This document shows positions 23,162 through 32,801 of a DNA stretch of 64,000 nt, in pieces. The stretch covers positions 415,360-479,359 of the forward strand of contig NZ_MAOC01000091.1 of assembly GCF_001884135.1 (NCBI RefSeq). Direction: 5' to 3'. The stretch comes from Bacillus nitratireducens. Its GTDB lineage: Bacteria; Bacillota; Bacilli; Bacillales; Bacillaceae_G. The position numbers were made by a program, and so were the translations under genes. The first letter of the stretch is position 1; the number at the start of each line of letters is the position of its first letter. Under the pieces are notes generated by a model. The model was not told the DNA's origin. It searched no databases and saw only the letters and a list, made by a program, of their open reading frames with translations.

Positions 23162-24109
23162 TTATGCGGTTAAATCTCGTTTTATAAATACTGTATAGGA
23201 AATCCCTAGAAATACAATTAAATACAGAAGAAGCATACAAGAAGCGAATGGGAATGTTACCCCATCAATAAAGCTCCCACCCTTTGAAAGCCCATATAAA
23301 TCTGTATTCGCTGGTAATAAATATTTCGCCCATTCATATCTTGCTGCCGGAATTAGCGCTATCCCCCCTGATAATGCGAGAAATAGAGAAATCCCGATTG
23401 CACCTCCGCTCGATCTAGTTAAAACGGAAATCATAAAGGCAAATGCAGCATACACAAGAGTTGGTAGCCACGATAAAACGTAATACTTACTTGCTTCCAT
23501 AAAAATATTTTGTTTTATAATATTTCCATCTTGGAAAATAAATTCACTCCATGCAGGCTGTTGGAATTTATAAATAACAAGTCCACATAAAGCGGAGAAA
23601 ATCATATTAAATATAAACAATAACGCTGCAAATATAACGATTGCTAAAAATTTAGCTGTTAATATTTTAAATCGATTTGCCGGACGGATCGTTAAAAACT
23701 TATATGTTCCCCAGCTATATTCATTCGCAAAAATTGTACTTGCATACACGAGAATAAACGGAAGCAAAATTGGAAATACGATAAAACCTGTATCTCTCAT
23801 GAAAGAAAGCGGAGAGCTGCTTGCCGGTGCTGTATCTGTATCTAAATGCTTCATCTTAAGCTGATATTCCTTTACCAGCTCGTCCCCAGACCGTTCTGCT
23901 AAAATAGCTTCTTTTTTCATGCCTAGTTTTTTCTCAATTTCTACAGTTCGTTCTGTATAATCGGCTTTCCACCCTTTTGTTTCTGGCTCTAAATACTTTA
24001 CCGTAACCCATCCTAATCCAATAATTAATACTGCAATAACTGCAAAAGGAATAATCGTTCGCTTTCGCTTAAATATTTTATACAACTCGTTATAAACTAA
24101 ATTAAACAA
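23162..24109 (-). CDS. ABC-2 type transporter permease
   Basis: Membrane subunit of an exporter, 315 residues with about six membrane helices. It has a first helix at residues 20-38, a large external loop (about residues 40-105) containing charged residues, and the ABC-2 style RPANRFKILTAKFLAI region. It overlaps the ATPase gene by 8 bases. BcrB/NatB-like pairs export peptides, drugs or ions; no specific substrate can be named. Confidence 0.85.
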   Translation of the reverse strand: MFNLVYNELYKIFKRKRTIIPFAVIAVLIIGLGWVTVKYLEPETKGWKADYTERTVEIEKKLGMKKEAILAERSGDELVKEYQLKMKHLDTDTAPASSSPLSFMRDTGFIVFPILLPFILVYASTIFANEYSWGTYKFLTIRPANRFKILTAKFLAIVIFAALLFIFNMIFSALCGLVIYKFQQPAWSEFIFQDGNIIKQNIFMEASKYYVLSWLPTLVYAAFAFMISVLTRSSGGAIGISLFLALSGGIALIPAARYEWAKYLLPANTDLYGLSKGGSFIDGVTFPFASCMLLLYLIVFLGISYTVFIKRDLTA

Positions 24110-25013
24110 TATCTTTTCCCCCTGTTAATTCTAAAAATTGCTCTTCTAACGTTTTTCTTTCTTCATATACACGATACACTTGAATATTTTTCTCAAGCAA
24201 TGTACGAATAACATTCGGGATTTCTTCATCTTTTACATTTATAAGTAGATCATTACCTTTTATTAAAACATCTTGGTCTAACATTTCTGCCGCTCTCTTC
24301 GCATCATCTACACGTATACGGATTGTCTCCATCTCTTCGCTTTGATTATGCTGAATATTTTGCGTCGCGACATATTCTCCGTGCTGAATAATGATAACTC
24401 TGTCACACATTAATTCAACTTCTGAAAGTAAGTGACTAGATACGAGTACCGCTTTTCCTTGTTCATGTGCAATTTTCTTTATGTACATTCTCATTTCATG
24501 TATTCCACTAGGATCTAATCCATTCGTTGGTTCATCTAATATCAATACATCTGGATCATGAATAAGCGCTTGAGCAATTCCTAAACGTTGTCTCATGCCG
24601 AGTGAATATGCTTTTACTTTACGATCAATTACTTGTCCCATCCCTAGCAATTGCACTACTTCATCGATACGTTCTTCGGTTACGTTGCCATTCATTCGTC
24701 CGAAATATGTTAAATTTTCATAGCCGCTTAAGAAAGGATAAAATTCCGGTGTCTCAATTACTGCTCCAATTTTCGCAGCAGTACTCTCAAATTGCTGTTT
24801 TACAGATTGACCGTCAATCCAAACTTCGCCCTCTGTCATACGAATCATGCCGACCATCATTCTCATTAAAGTCGTTTTTCCAGCACCATTTGGTCCTAAT
24901 AAGCCAACTACTTCACCTTTTTTCACTTCAAAACTAATATTTTCTACTAACGTCTTTGAACCAATTCGCTTTGTTAATCGATCAACCTTTACAATTGATT
25001 GTTCATTTGTCAT
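24102..25013 (-). CDS. ABC transporter ATP-binding protein
   Basis: ATPase partner of the downstream permease, about 303 residues. Walker A GPNGAGKTT, signature YSLGMRQRLGIAQAL and Walker B DVLILDEPTNGLDP are intact, with the switch His in LVSSHLLSEVE. The C-terminal 80 residues form the extra domain seen in BcrA/NatA-type exporters. Start ATG 25013 has AAAGG upstream; the open frame to 25097 lacks family homology. Confidence 0.9.
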   Translation of the reverse strand: MTNEQSIVKVDRLTKRIGSKTLVENISFEVKKGEVVGLLGPNGAGKTTLMRMMVGMIRMTEGEVWIDGQSVKQQFESTAAKIGAVIETPEFYPFLSGYENLTYFGRMNGNVTEERIDEVVQLLGMGQVIDRKVKAYSLGMRQRLGIAQALIHDPDVLILDEPTNGLDPSGIHEMRMYIKKIAHEQGKAVLVSSHLLSEVELMCDRVIIIQHGEYVATQNIQHNQSEEMETIRIRVDDAKRAAEMLDQDVLIKGNDLLINVKDEEIPNVIRTLLEKNIQVYRVYEERKTLEEQFLELTGGKDIV

Positions 25014-25085
25014 ACTATACAACCTTTCCTTCCCATTCTTTGTCAGGTGTTTACACTGTAACATGATTATTTTTATGTGTAAAAT

Positions 25086-25117
25086 AGGAAAAGGCATGAT
25101 TTCTCATGCCTTTTCCT
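25086..25117. terminator. Hairpin between the 188-aa membrane gene and the ABC operon
   Basis: Perfect stem AGGAAAAGGCATGA / TCATGCCTTTTCCT with a 4-base loop. It ends the upstream membrane-protein transcript. Confidence 0.8.
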
Positions 25118-25670
25118 TGAATGAAAACGAATTTTCATCTTGTAAACTTTGAACAAATCGAAAACATTGCATCATCGATAATAAGACGATAACGATCATA
25201 ATTATACTAACAACTACTATTGCATATATTGTAATCGGTGCACTATTTATCCCTTGTATTCCTGCTATTTTCATAAAGATAATCGTAAATAATTTCAAAA
25301 ATAACATCCCATTAACTAATCCAAAAACAAACGCTGCGCCATAAATGAATAATTGCTCCTGACATAATAAACATAGTGCGTTCCTATTCTCTGCTACATA
25401 AGATTTAATTTCCTCTTTCCTCACTTGCAGAAGAGCAAACGTTATTTTATATGTAGTGAAAGTACATATAAAAATGAATATAAGAAACAGCGTGTAAAAA
25501 CACATTTGAAATAAAAGTGTAATCCCTAATTCCTCAACAACTACTTCGTTAAATTGAAGCGATATCATAAAAAATAAAATCATAGTACTCATAGCAACCC
25601 ACATAAATTGCTTCATCCTTTTGGCAGCAAATGTTCTTATATTTTTTCTCACTAACTGACATAAAGACAT
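25104..25670 (-). CDS. Hypothetical membrane protein (188 aa)
   Basis: Not recognised. Four likely membrane helices (about residues 22-42, 50-76, 105-130 and 142-165) and a basic N-terminus (RKNIRTFAAKRMK). GGGGAAG precedes the ATG. It lies on the same strand as the ABC exporter but is separated from it by a terminator, so co-function is only possible. Confidence 0.65.
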   Translation of the reverse strand: MSLCQLVRKNIRTFAAKRMKQFMWVAMSTMILFFMISLQFNEVVVEELGITLLFQMCFYTLFLIFIFICTFTTYKITFALLQVRKEEIKSYVAENRNALCLLCQEQLFIYGAAFVFGLVNGMLFLKLFTIIFMKIAGIQGINSAPITIYAIVVVSIIMIVIVLLSMMQCFRFVQSLQDENSFSFKEKA

Positions 25671-25844
25671 ATGTTCTTCCCCTACCTTACTTCATACCAT
25701 ACTCATTCTATAGTACTAGTGTATAAAAATATGACATTTTAAACATCGCACTACAATCTGAATTTGTTCTAAGTCTTTAGTCCTAGAAAATAAAATGGTA
25801 AAAAAATCATATTAAGAATATAATTGTAAAAAGGAGGGGGTTGC

Positions 25845-26444
25845 ATGCGTATAAAATTACTATCAATCTTGTGTTTATTAGTTCTCACAAGTTGTAGCCC
25901 ACTTAAAAACAATGAGATCGCGATTGTTGAGCCATACAAATTAACAGAAGAGCAATCTTCTATTTTACAAATGACCCCTTTTCAAGAAGGAAACAGCATG
26001 TTTTATAGCGTTACACTTAAAAATGAAAAAGATGAAATACATGCCACAATTGATTATTATCAAAATGGTAAAAAAACAAACGAAATTGTGAATACAGCTA
26101 CCTCACATTTTCCAAAAAAGAAAGTAAAGCTTTCTTTTTTACCACCTCAATCCCAACTCGATAAAGATATACAAGCGCAAAAACATTGGTATGTTAATAT
26201 TGAAGGTAGTTCCATGCTCGTTCCTGAAGAAGCACCTCCAAGTATAAATAGCTCTGCATCTACTACTCTTCAATCTGCTATAAAATTAAAATATAATCAA
26301 AAAACGACTTTAACAGCTATAATAAAAACGAATAAAGAAACCGTAAGAATCCCAATGCTTGAGGAAAAAAACGCTATTGACCAACTATTAAAAGAAAACG
26401 AACATGTTTATCTCTTTAGTATAGAACTAAAAAAAGAACACTAA
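25845..26444 (+). CDS. Hypothetical lipoprotein (199 aa)
   Basis: Secreted lipoprotein with a type II signal peptide: basic MRIK, hydrophobic core, then lipobox LTSC with Cys at residue 17. The mature part is hydrophilic, with no known domain seen. GGAGGGGG precedes the ATG. It is bounded by its own terminator. Confidence 0.75.
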   Translation: MRIKLLSILCLLVLTSCSPLKNNEIAIVEPYKLTEEQSSILQMTPFQEGNSMFYSVTLKNEKDEIHATIDYYQNGKKTNEIVNTATSHFPKKKVKLSFLPPQSQLDKDIQAQKHWYVNIEGSSMLVPEEAPPSINSSASTTLQSAIKLKYNQKTTLTAIIKTNKETVRIPMLEEKNAIDQLLKENEHVYLFSIELKKEH

Positions 26445-26484
26445 AGCGGAAATGCAATACTATTGCATTTCCGCTTTAGTGTTT
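26438..26484. terminator. Bidirectional terminator between the lipoprotein and cidR
   Basis: About 21 bp of perfect stem (CACTAAAGCGGAAATGCAATA and complement) with almost no loop and T runs on both sides. Confidence 0.85.
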
Positions 26485-26507
26485 AACGAGGTGTACTTTT
26501 TAATAAC

Positions 26508-27413
26508 TTAATTAATCTCATCCTCAACTTCTATTCTTTTCTTCTCTCTTGCAATTTTCAAGAACTCTAACAGTTCTGGATTAGTATTCATTTTTTTGTA
26601 AGCCACCGACATTTCTGCTACAAAATTAGAGTCACATAGCTCCTTATACACAACTTCTGTTTTATACAATTTATTTGCTGATACAGGTATCACCGTAATT
26701 CCAATACCTGCTGCTACAAGACCCATGACAGTTTGATACTCCGTTGCTTCTTGTACAATGTGCGGACTAAAACCTACATCACGACAAAGTGATAAAATTG
26801 TATCATATAACGCTGGCCATACTGGTCTCGTAATAAATACGAACGGTTCATCCCTTAAATCTTCGATATGTATTTCGTCCTTTTCAGCAAGCGGATGTGC
26901 CTTTGGTAAGCATAACGTACACGAAAGTTTTTGAATTGGTTCTAACTCAAGTAATTGCGTTGGAATTGGCGGACGTAAAAATCCAATATCAATTCGATTA
27001 TCATGAAGTGCATGCACCTGATCCGGTGTTGACAATTCATGTAATGCTACAGACACTCTCGGAAATTTCTTTCTATACTCTCTGACGATTGACGGTAAAA
27101 TATCATATATCGCCGCACCTACAAAACCAATTGAAAGTGATCCAACTTCTCCCCTTTGCGCACTTTGTGCGACTTCTACTGCTTTTTCAATTTGTTCAAA
27201 CGCTTTTTTTACTTCTTTTAAAAACATTTCTCCTGCTTCTGTTAATTCAACCTTTCTCTTCGTTCTTGAAAATAACATAACTCCCATTTCTTTTTCTAAT
27301 TGCTGAATTTGTTGACTAAGCGGTGGTTGTGTCATTTGTAAACGAGCAGCTGCTCGTCCAAAGTGTAATTCCTCTGCCACTACAACAAAATATTGCAAAT
27401 GCCGTAATTCCAT
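26508..27413 (-). CDS. cidR: LysR-type regulator of the cidAB-like operon
   Basis: LysR-family activator of 301 residues. The N-terminal wHTH is clear (MELRHLQYFVVVAEELHFGRAA, QPPLSQQIQQLEKEMG) and an effector domain follows. ATG 27413 has AAGGG seven bases upstream; the in-frame ATG at 27431 has none. It is divergent from cidA/cidB-like genes, the same arrangement as ywbI-ywbHG in B. subtilis, where the regulator answers acetate or overflow metabolism. Confidence 0.85.
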   Translation of the reverse strand: MELRHLQYFVVVAEELHFGRAAARLQMTQPPLSQQIQQLEKEMGVMLFSRTKRKVELTEAGEMFLKEVKKAFEQIEKAVEVAQSAQRGEVGSLSIGFVGAAIYDILPSIVREYRKKFPRVSVALHELSTPDQVHALHDNRIDIGFLRPPIPTQLLELEPIQKLSCTLCLPKAHPLAEKDEIHIEDLRDEPFVFITRPVWPALYDTILSLCRDVGFSPHIVQEATEYQTVMGLVAAGIGITVIPVSANKLYKTEVVYKELCDSNFVAEMSVAYKKMNTNPELLEFLKIAREKKRIEVEDEIN

Positions 27414-27565
27414 TTTGGACACCCTTTTCATTTTCGATTAATACATCTAATATATTAATAACATATAATTTATATATTAGACAAATATTTCGAATGAACG
27501 TATAGTAGAAACTGTTAATTCTTTTTTACAATTTTTATGTAAAAAAAGAAAGAGGTGGTTACTGT

Positions 27566-27931
27566 ATGAAATGGTGGAAGTTAAGCGGACAAATATTATT
27601 ATTATTTTGTTTCGCTTGGACAGGTGAATGGATTGCAAAACAGGCACACCTCCCGGTTCCAGGAAGTATAATCGGTATTTTTCTATTATTAATCTCATTA
27701 AAATTTAACATAGTGAAAAAAGAATGGATACAAGACGGTGCAGACTTTTTATTAAAAGAACTTATTTTATTTTTCATCCCTTCTGCAGTCGCTGTCATTC
27801 GTTACAAAGATACATTATCACAGTATGGAATCGATCTCATTTTAATTATCGTGATTAGTACACTTTGTGTCACTCTCGTAACAGGACTATTAACGGAATT
27901 GCTATTAAAGCGGAAAGGATCAACACAATGA
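27566..27931 (+). CDS. cidA: CidA/LrgA family holin-like protein
   Basis: Small membrane protein of 121 residues with about four helices, CidA/LrgA family. It contains [14 protein letters not shown] near residue 30 and the [24 protein letters not shown] segment typical of the family. AGAGGTGG lies upstream. Overlaps the next gene by 4 bases. Linked to programmed lysis and to pyruvate/acetate handling. Confidence 0.88.
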   Translation: MKWWKLSGQILLLFCFAWTGEWIAKQAHLPVPGSIIGIFLLLISLKFNIVKKEWIQDGADFLLKELILFFIPSAVAVIRYKDTLSQYGIDLILIIVISTLCVTLVTGLLTELLLKRKGSTQ

Positions 27932-28605
27932 TCGGCTTTCTTTGTTTGCTATTAACACTATTCACATATTGGGTATCTAAAAAAATGTATCAACGTTGGA
28001 ATTGGAGCTTACTTTCTCCCCTGCTTGTATGCCCAATCATTTTAATTGCTTTATTGCTCGGATTAGATACACCATACGAAACCTACGAATCTGGTAGTCA
28101 TTGGCTAACAGAATTATTAAAGCCTGCAACGGTTGCTTTCGCGTGGCCAATCTATAAGTATTTTGATCTATTAAAAAAACATGGCACTGCTATTTTAATT
28201 AATGTCATTGTCGGTTCTTTTCTTTCAGTTATTACTTCAGCACTACTAGCTAATTTTTTTCAAATTGACTCTACAATAGAACAAAGTTTAGCACCGCACA
28301 TTGTAACAACACCTATTGCAATGGCTATTTCAGAAATGATTGGCGGCATGTCACAATTAACAGCAGTTTTCGTCGTATTAACTGCCTTAACTGGAGCGTT
28401 ACTCGGTCCTACGCTCATACGCATATGTCGTATTAAAACAGCGCTCGCAAAAGGTATAATGCTAGGTACTAGCGCGAATGGCACCGGAACATCAAAAGCA
28501 TTTGAAATCGGTCCTGTAGAAGGTACAATTGCAAGTTTATCAATGCTTTTAACAGCTGGAGCTAGTTTAGTTATCGTTCCGCTTTTTTTATCTTGGTTAC
28601 ACTAA
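27928..28605 (+). CDS. cidB: LrgB/CidB family membrane protein
   Basis: Partner of the CidA-like protein, 225 residues with about six helices. It has the conserved [14 protein letters not shown]-like stretch ([15 protein letters not shown] here), [14 protein letters not shown] and [19 protein letters not shown] 27928 overlaps the cidA stop (ATGA) and has AAAGGA upstream; the open frame to 27865 lies inside cidA. The two genes form one operon ended by the 28605 hairpin. Confidence 0.88.
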   Translation: MIGFLCLLLTLFTYWVSKKMYQRWNWSLLSPLLVCPIILIALLLGLDTPYETYESGSHWLTELLKPATVAFAWPIYKYFDLLKKHGTAILINVIVGSFLSVITSALLANFFQIDSTIEQSLAPHIVTTPIAMAISEMIGGMSQLTAVFVVLTALTGALLGPTLIRICRIKTALAKGIMLGTSANGTGTSKAFEIGPVEGTIASLSMLLTAGASLVIVPLFLSWLH

Positions 28606-28638
28606 AAAAAAAGCAAGTGGTTAAACACTTGCTTTTTT
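28605..28638. terminator. Bidirectional terminator between cidB and the NUDIX gene
   Basis: Stem AAAAAAGCAAGTG / CACTTGCTTTTTT, shared by two convergent genes. Confidence 0.85.
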
Positions 28639-29034
28639 ATTTATATATTTATTTACAAGCTCCTGGTCTTCTGGAAAAGATAAAGATAATTCTTTTACTT
28701 CATCAATTCCTTTCCAAGCTATTTCATGTATTAGCTCATCAGGGTCTTGTATTTTCATGTTACCGCCTATTAACTTTACAATATAGTAATGCACATGAAC
28801 TGGCCCCCCATATGTTATCCCTTTCTTTTCACATAGTTTTTCTATAATTTTCACTTCATAACCCGTTTCTTCCCACACTTCACGAGCACAGCAGTCCTCA
28901 AGTGTTTCTCCCTCTTCTTGTCCCCCGCTTGGCACAGTCCATCGTTTTTCTTCATCTACTTTTCCTTGTAGTACCATTAAAAATTCATTCTTTTCATTCA
29001 TACATATAGCTGCCGTACCAATCCATCTTTTCAT
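28621..29034 (-). CDS. NUDIX hydrolase
   Basis: NUDIX pyrophosphohydrolase of 137 residues. The NUDIX box is intact: GGQEEGETLEDCCAREVWEETG, which fits Gx5Ex7REUxEExGU. ATG 29034 has GGGGGGAG upstream; the ATG at 29049 lies before that site. Substrate (a nucleotide derivative) not predictable. Confidence 0.85.
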   Translation of the reverse strand: MKRWIGTAAICMNEKNEFLMVLQGKVDEEKRWTVPSGGQEEGETLEDCCAREVWEETGYEVKIIEKLCEKKGITYGGPVHVHYYIVKLIGGNMKIQDPDELIHEIAWKGIDEVKELSLSFPEDQELVNKYINKKASV

Positions 29035-29105
29035 CCCATCTCCCCCCATACTAAATTTCGATCTTTCTATATATATCCTTGAAAAAAGAGGAATAAAGTA
29101 AAACG

Positions 29106-29177
29106 ATGACGAAAGATTACATCAACTTCATGAGCAGTCCCTTCTTAGAAATTCAAACCGGAAGGATGAAATTATGA
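29106..29177 (+). CDS. Possible 23-residue leader peptide
   Basis: A short frame (MTKDYINFMSSPF...) whose stop overlaps the ATG of the next gene (ATGA). The site GAGG is far from the ATG, so translation is doubtful. It could couple translation of the downstream gene. Confidence 0.2.
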   Translation: MTKDYINFMSSPFLEIQTGRMKL

Positions 29178-29374
29178 TTTCTAAATATGTTGTGGAATGT
29201 GTTTTTTGTGAAGAAAATCGAGAACCTCGGCAGGCTATCGTCACAGTGCCCGCCACTTCTCAGCTACTAGCAATCCAAAAAGTACGGGCTGAATGCACAC
29301 GGCGCTTCGGAAAAACTTTATTATTGCAAACAGAAATTAAAGAAGAATTACTCATTGAACAAAAAGAAAGCTGA
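29174..29374 (+). CDS. Small hypothetical protein (66 aa)
   Basis: Not recognised. Soluble, with a CVFCEENRE start that carries two Cys three residues apart and a third Cys in RAECTRR. GGAAGG lies 8 bases before the ATG. A terminator follows at once. Confidence 0.6.
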   Translation: MISKYVVECVFCEENREPRQAIVTVPATSQLLAIQKVRAECTRRFGKTLLLQTEIKEELLIEQKES

Positions 29375-29396
29375 CCATAAATTGGCCAGCTTTCTT
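29364..29396 (+). terminator. Terminator of the 66-aa gene
   Basis: Imperfect stem AAGAAAGCTG-CC / GG-CAGCTTTCTT with T run. Confidence 0.75.
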
Positions 29397-29684
29397 ATCC
29401 GATCATATTTTCACATGAAGATTAGGGGCATCCTCTTTAAGGATCGGGATTTACCCATTATGTGCGTTCCATAATGGTCATCGAACAATATATTTCTATA
29501 CAATAAACTATTGAATAGAATAGGGCAAAACTTGTTCGCATTTTTTAGAAAAGGGATAGGGATATAATTCAAGTAATACTTCGAATACTCGAACTTTACA
29601 CTCATTATATTAAAGCAAATCCTTTTATATGGGAAATATGAATTACTTACATAATTCATTCGTAAAATATATTAATAGTTTTCT
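29397..29684. other. Intergenic region with a hairpin at 29455-29477
   Basis: No gene was seen. A perfect 8-bp stem CCATTATG / CATAATGG (loop TGCGTTC) is preceded by a weaker ATCC/GGAT stem. The remainder is AT-rich. Confidence 0.4.
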
Positions 29685-30440
29685 TTACTCTACTAACAAC
29701 ATACATCCAGCTAGTATCGGTGTCATAATCATTGAAAACCTTAAAAGCATCCGAGGTGCATAATTTGTAAACTTAGCTCCTATATATGCCCCTAACATTG
29801 TTCCAATTAAAACTTGTACTAATAATACATAATCTAAATACCCTTCCGAACTATATCCAAGCCCACCTCCAATTGCGATTGGTAATATAACAAGCATTGT
29901 CGTCCCTATAGATTGCTGAATTGTTAATCCTAATAGAACTATTAATCCAAGTTGGATAAAGGGTGCTGAACCAATCCCAAATGAACCAGCCAACATTCCA
30001 GTAACCAGTCCGAGACATATACATTTAATCAAGTTATCTTTCGAAAGTTCGTTATGCCCTTTTAAAGACGACCGTTCCTTTTTTTGAAATATAATTAATC
30101 GAATAAACATAAAAATTGCAGATAAAAATAACATTCCCGCTGTAAACCAATGTAGAAGATTCGCTGGTATTAGCGAACCAAACTTTGAACCAATAAAGGA
30201 ACCAATCGCTCCAAATCCCCCAACAATTCCGCCTATTACAAATACAACATTCCCTTCTCTATAATGACTTACTACCCCAGATAATGTCGTAAATGCCATA
30301 GCAGTTAGAGATGTTGCAAGAGCAACGTGAATAGGGATATGGAATACTAAAGTGAGTATCGCGATGATAAATCCAGCTCCTCCTGCTCCGACAAACCCTA
30401 ATAAAACTCCCATTAATAACATTGTTATAATAATTGCCAC
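29685..30440 (-). CDS. TSUP (TauE/SafE) family membrane transporter
   Basis: Sulfite-exporter-type TSUP protein of 251 residues with eight or so membrane helices and two related halves: GFVGAGGAGFIIAIL in the first and GMLAGSFGIGSAPFIQ in the second. The frame opens at TTG 30455, but GGAGGGGG lies 5 bases before GTG 30440, so I use that start. Anion (sulfite, sulfonate) export is the family role; the substrate is unproven. Confidence 0.85.
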   Translation of the reverse strand: MAIIITMLLMGVLLGFVGAGGAGFIIAILTLVFHIPIHVALATSLTAMAFTTLSGVVSHYREGNVVFVIGGIVGGFGAIGSFIGSKFGSLIPANLLHWFTAGMLFLSAIFMFIRLIIFQKKERSSLKGHNELSKDNLIKCICLGLVTGMLAGSFGIGSAPFIQLGLIVLLGLTIQQSIGTTMLVILPIAIGGGLGYSSEGYLDYVLLVQVLIGTMLGAYIGAKFTNYAPRMLLRFSMIMTPILAGCMLLVE

Positions 30441-30496
30441 ATATTCCCCCTCCAATATTCCAATTATCTATCACATGCGCACCTCTATACAAACAA

Positions 30497-30523
30497 AAAG
30501 CATCCTAAATGGATGCTCTTTCT
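30497..30523 (-). terminator. Terminator of the BC1881-like gene
   Basis: Stem AAAGCATCC / GGATGCT-TTT about 30 bases downstream of the small gene on the minus strand. Confidence 0.65.
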
Positions 30524-30549
30524 ACTTTTTCTATATTAATAATATGTAC

Positions 30550-30696
30550 TTACTCTTGATTAATCAAAATAACAGCGGGACCAGAAACAACTACCCCGGC
30601 CACTTCTATCTTTTCAAATTCCATCACTGTAATAGATATAACCCCTTCTCTTTCCATCAATTCCTTACTCAGGACTTCAGTCGGTATTGATTTCAC
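30550..30696 (-). CDS. BC1881-like small protein (48 aa)
   Basis: A 48-residue frame starting at GTG 30696 with a perfect AAGGAGG. It begins KSIPTEVLSKELMEREGV and ends in the hydrophobic VSGPAVILINQE. The pattern (IPT..L..EL..REGV ... GPA.VL) resembles the BC1881 family of B. cereus small proteins, which is common in the group and in its phages; function unknown. Independent terminator. Confidence 0.7.
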   Translation of the reverse strand: MKSIPTEVLSKELMEREGVISITVMEFEKIEVAGVVVSGPAVILINQE

Positions 30697-30820
30697 CGTC
30701 CTACCTCCTTTTCATTTTATACAAAAACTACCCAATGCCTCTAAATATATGCATCACCTCCACTTTCATTCCTTATTCCAGTCAAAATTCATATCCCCTT
30801 TCTATAACATATTGAAAAAT

Positions 30821-30850
30821 AAAAAAGCACTCGCCAAAGCGAATGCCTTT
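30821..30850 (-). terminator. Terminator of the SLH amidase gene
   Basis: Stem AAAGGCATTCGC / GCGAGTGCTTT (one mismatch) and a long T run on the minus strand. Confidence 0.75.
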
Positions 30851-30853
30851 CCA

Positions 30854-32581
30854 TTATTTACTCTCTATTACTTTTAACATTCTATTAATAAATGCTGCGG
30901 ATTCCCCACGTGTTGCAGAACCTTTTGGCATAAACTCATTATTCTCATTCCCTTTTACGATACCTAACCCATAAACACGTTGAACCGCCTGTTTATCATA
31001 AGCTAAATTTTGATCCTTAAATGGTAATGGAACTAAATTACCTTTTATATTTTTGTATTGCAATGCACGATCAATCATAATGACAGCTTCATCACGTTTA
31101 ATCGTATCATTCGGGGCAAATATATCATTTCCTCGTCCACTTATAATCCCAGCACTAGCTGCACGATTAATACCATCTACTAGCGATGGATGAGCTGTGC
31201 TTAAATCTTTGAAATTCGATTTTCCCTCTGGTAATTGCAATGATCTTGAAACTAAATTCGCAAATTCACCACGTGTTACAAGACGTTCTGGCCAGTAAGA
31301 ACCCTTTCCGTCTCCAACCATAATGCCTCTTTTATCTAATTCACGAATATCTGCTTCATACCAACCACCAGTTATATCATCTTTATGATTCGCATCATAA
31401 TAAGCTTTCGTTCCCTGTAAAAATGGCTCCCATGCATTATTCTTTATCATAATGGCCGGACAATTCTTTCCACTCCAAAATTGATGTTTTTTCACATTTT
31501 CTAAAGGAATATTTAATTCCCCCATTAAATATGCTGCTAGTTTGCGAGCATTTTCCACAGCTTTATTATAATCACCATCTTGGTTGACAGCAATTTCAAT
31601 TGCAATTGATTCTCTATTACCAGTTCCTTCCGCTCCATCTCCAGCATGCCAACCATTTTCATTTAATGGTAGATGTTGATAAATTTCTTTATCATCTACT
31701 GTAAAATGCCAAGATGCTGAACGATCAGTCGTTCCTGTTGCTTGACTGTATAAATATTGTGCATGGTTGCTAGCATTTGCCCCAACACTATAATTATCTG
31801 TCTCATGAATTGTAATGTATTTTGGTTTCATCGCATAACCTGGACGAATATTTTCATTACCTGTTGGTACAATCATTTCCTTTAATGGTACACCGTAAAT
31901 ATCCGTTGTTTTCTCTGCTGATGGCGCTGCATACATAACCGCTGCACGTTTCGTACGAGTTGGAGTTGTACTTTGAATAAGAGATGCTTTTGTACCCTCA
32001 AATTTTGCTGAAGGTGAATAAATCCATTTCACCTCATTATCTATTTGGACTTGGAACCACTCTCCAACTTGTCCAATTGCAATAATTGTTTGCGGCTGTA
32101 ACACTTTCTCATCTTTATATGAATTAAATGGTGCAGAATATGTAGCTGTCTCTTCATTAATTACTAACTTTTCGTTTGCCAAGCGATAAACTTCCTTAAC
32201 CTCTACATTTCCTTCACTACTTTGTATCCACCCAGCTCCAGATTCTGTTTGTACATAGTAAGCGTTTCCTTTTCGTTTTTCGGCTTTCACTACTTGATTA
32301 GAAAGCTGAACACCTGTCACTTTTTGTAAATCAGCAGAATCAAATAAAGATGCTGAACTTATTATATGTACAAGAAAATCTCCTTGCGCTTCATTTGTTA
32401 TTCCTTTGTCCTCTCCACGCCCATCTTCATCTTTCATATGGGTTTCAATACTTTTTAAAGCTTGCTCGTCAGTTGAAATTGTTACAGTCTTTTCTACTGT
32501 GTCAGCATAGGAAGAACTTGGAATAGTTGCCAAACTAAATACAATTGATGCAGCTAAAACATTATAAAATCCTTTTTTCAT
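30854..32581 (-). CDS. N-acetylmuramoyl-L-alanine amidase with SH3-like and SLH domains
   Basis: Surface autolysin of 575 residues. Residues 1-27 are a signal peptide (ends SSYADT). SH3-like modules span about 70-205. An amidase_2 zinc domain spans about 245-385, with His in ITIHETDNYSVGANASNHAQY, SWHFTVDD and the KHQFWSGKNCP loop. Three SLH repeats follow (about 400-575: DIRELDKRGIMVGDGKGSYWPERLVTRGEFA and two more). SLH domains anchor it to pyruvylated wall polymer, as in S-layer-associated hydrolases of this group. It cleaves the stem peptide from muramic acid. Confidence 0.9.
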   Translation of the reverse strand: MKKGFYNVLAASIVFSLATIPSSSYADTVEKTVTISTDEQALKSIETHMKDEDGRGEDKGITNEAQGDFLVHIISSASLFDSADLQKVTGVQLSNQVVKAEKRKGNAYYVQTESGAGWIQSSEGNVEVKEVYRLANEKLVINEETATYSAPFNSYKDEKVLQPQTIIAIGQVGEWFQVQIDNEVKWIYSPSAKFEGTKASLIQSTTPTRTKRAAVMYAAPSAEKTTDIYGVPLKEMIVPTGNENIRPGYAMKPKYITIHETDNYSVGANASNHAQYLYSQATGTTDRSASWHFTVDDKEIYQHLPLNENGWHAGDGAEGTGNRESIAIEIAVNQDGDYNKAVENARKLAAYLMGELNIPLENVKKHQFWSGKNCPAIMIKNNAWEPFLQGTKAYYDANHKDDITGGWYEADIRELDKRGIMVGDGKGSYWPERLVTRGEFANLVSRSLQLPEGKSNFKDLSTAHPSLVDGINRAASAGIISGRGNDIFAPNDTIKRDEAVIMIDRALQYKNIKGNLVPLPFKDQNLAYDKQAVQRVYGLGIVKGNENNEFMPKGSATRGESAAFINRMLKVIESK

Positions 32582-32765
32582 ACTAATTATTTAACACGTT
32601 TATATCTTAATTCGTGTTAACTTCCCTCCCTAATCTAAAATATTTAAGGCTATCTAGCAAACTTCTAAACTAAATAACCCTTTACAATATAACAAACTCT
32701 ATCTCATTCGTATAGATAGGAATGACTACTATTTGCCTGTTTTTTCTATATTGGAATATAGAAAA

Positions 32766-32788
32766 GAAGCTATAAAAGATATAGCTTC
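32766..32788 (-). terminator. Terminator of the 189-aa membrane gene
   Basis: Stem GAAGCTATA / TATAGCTTC with a 5-base loop. Confidence 0.7.
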
Positions 32789-32801
32789 TCCTCTCACTAT
32801 T

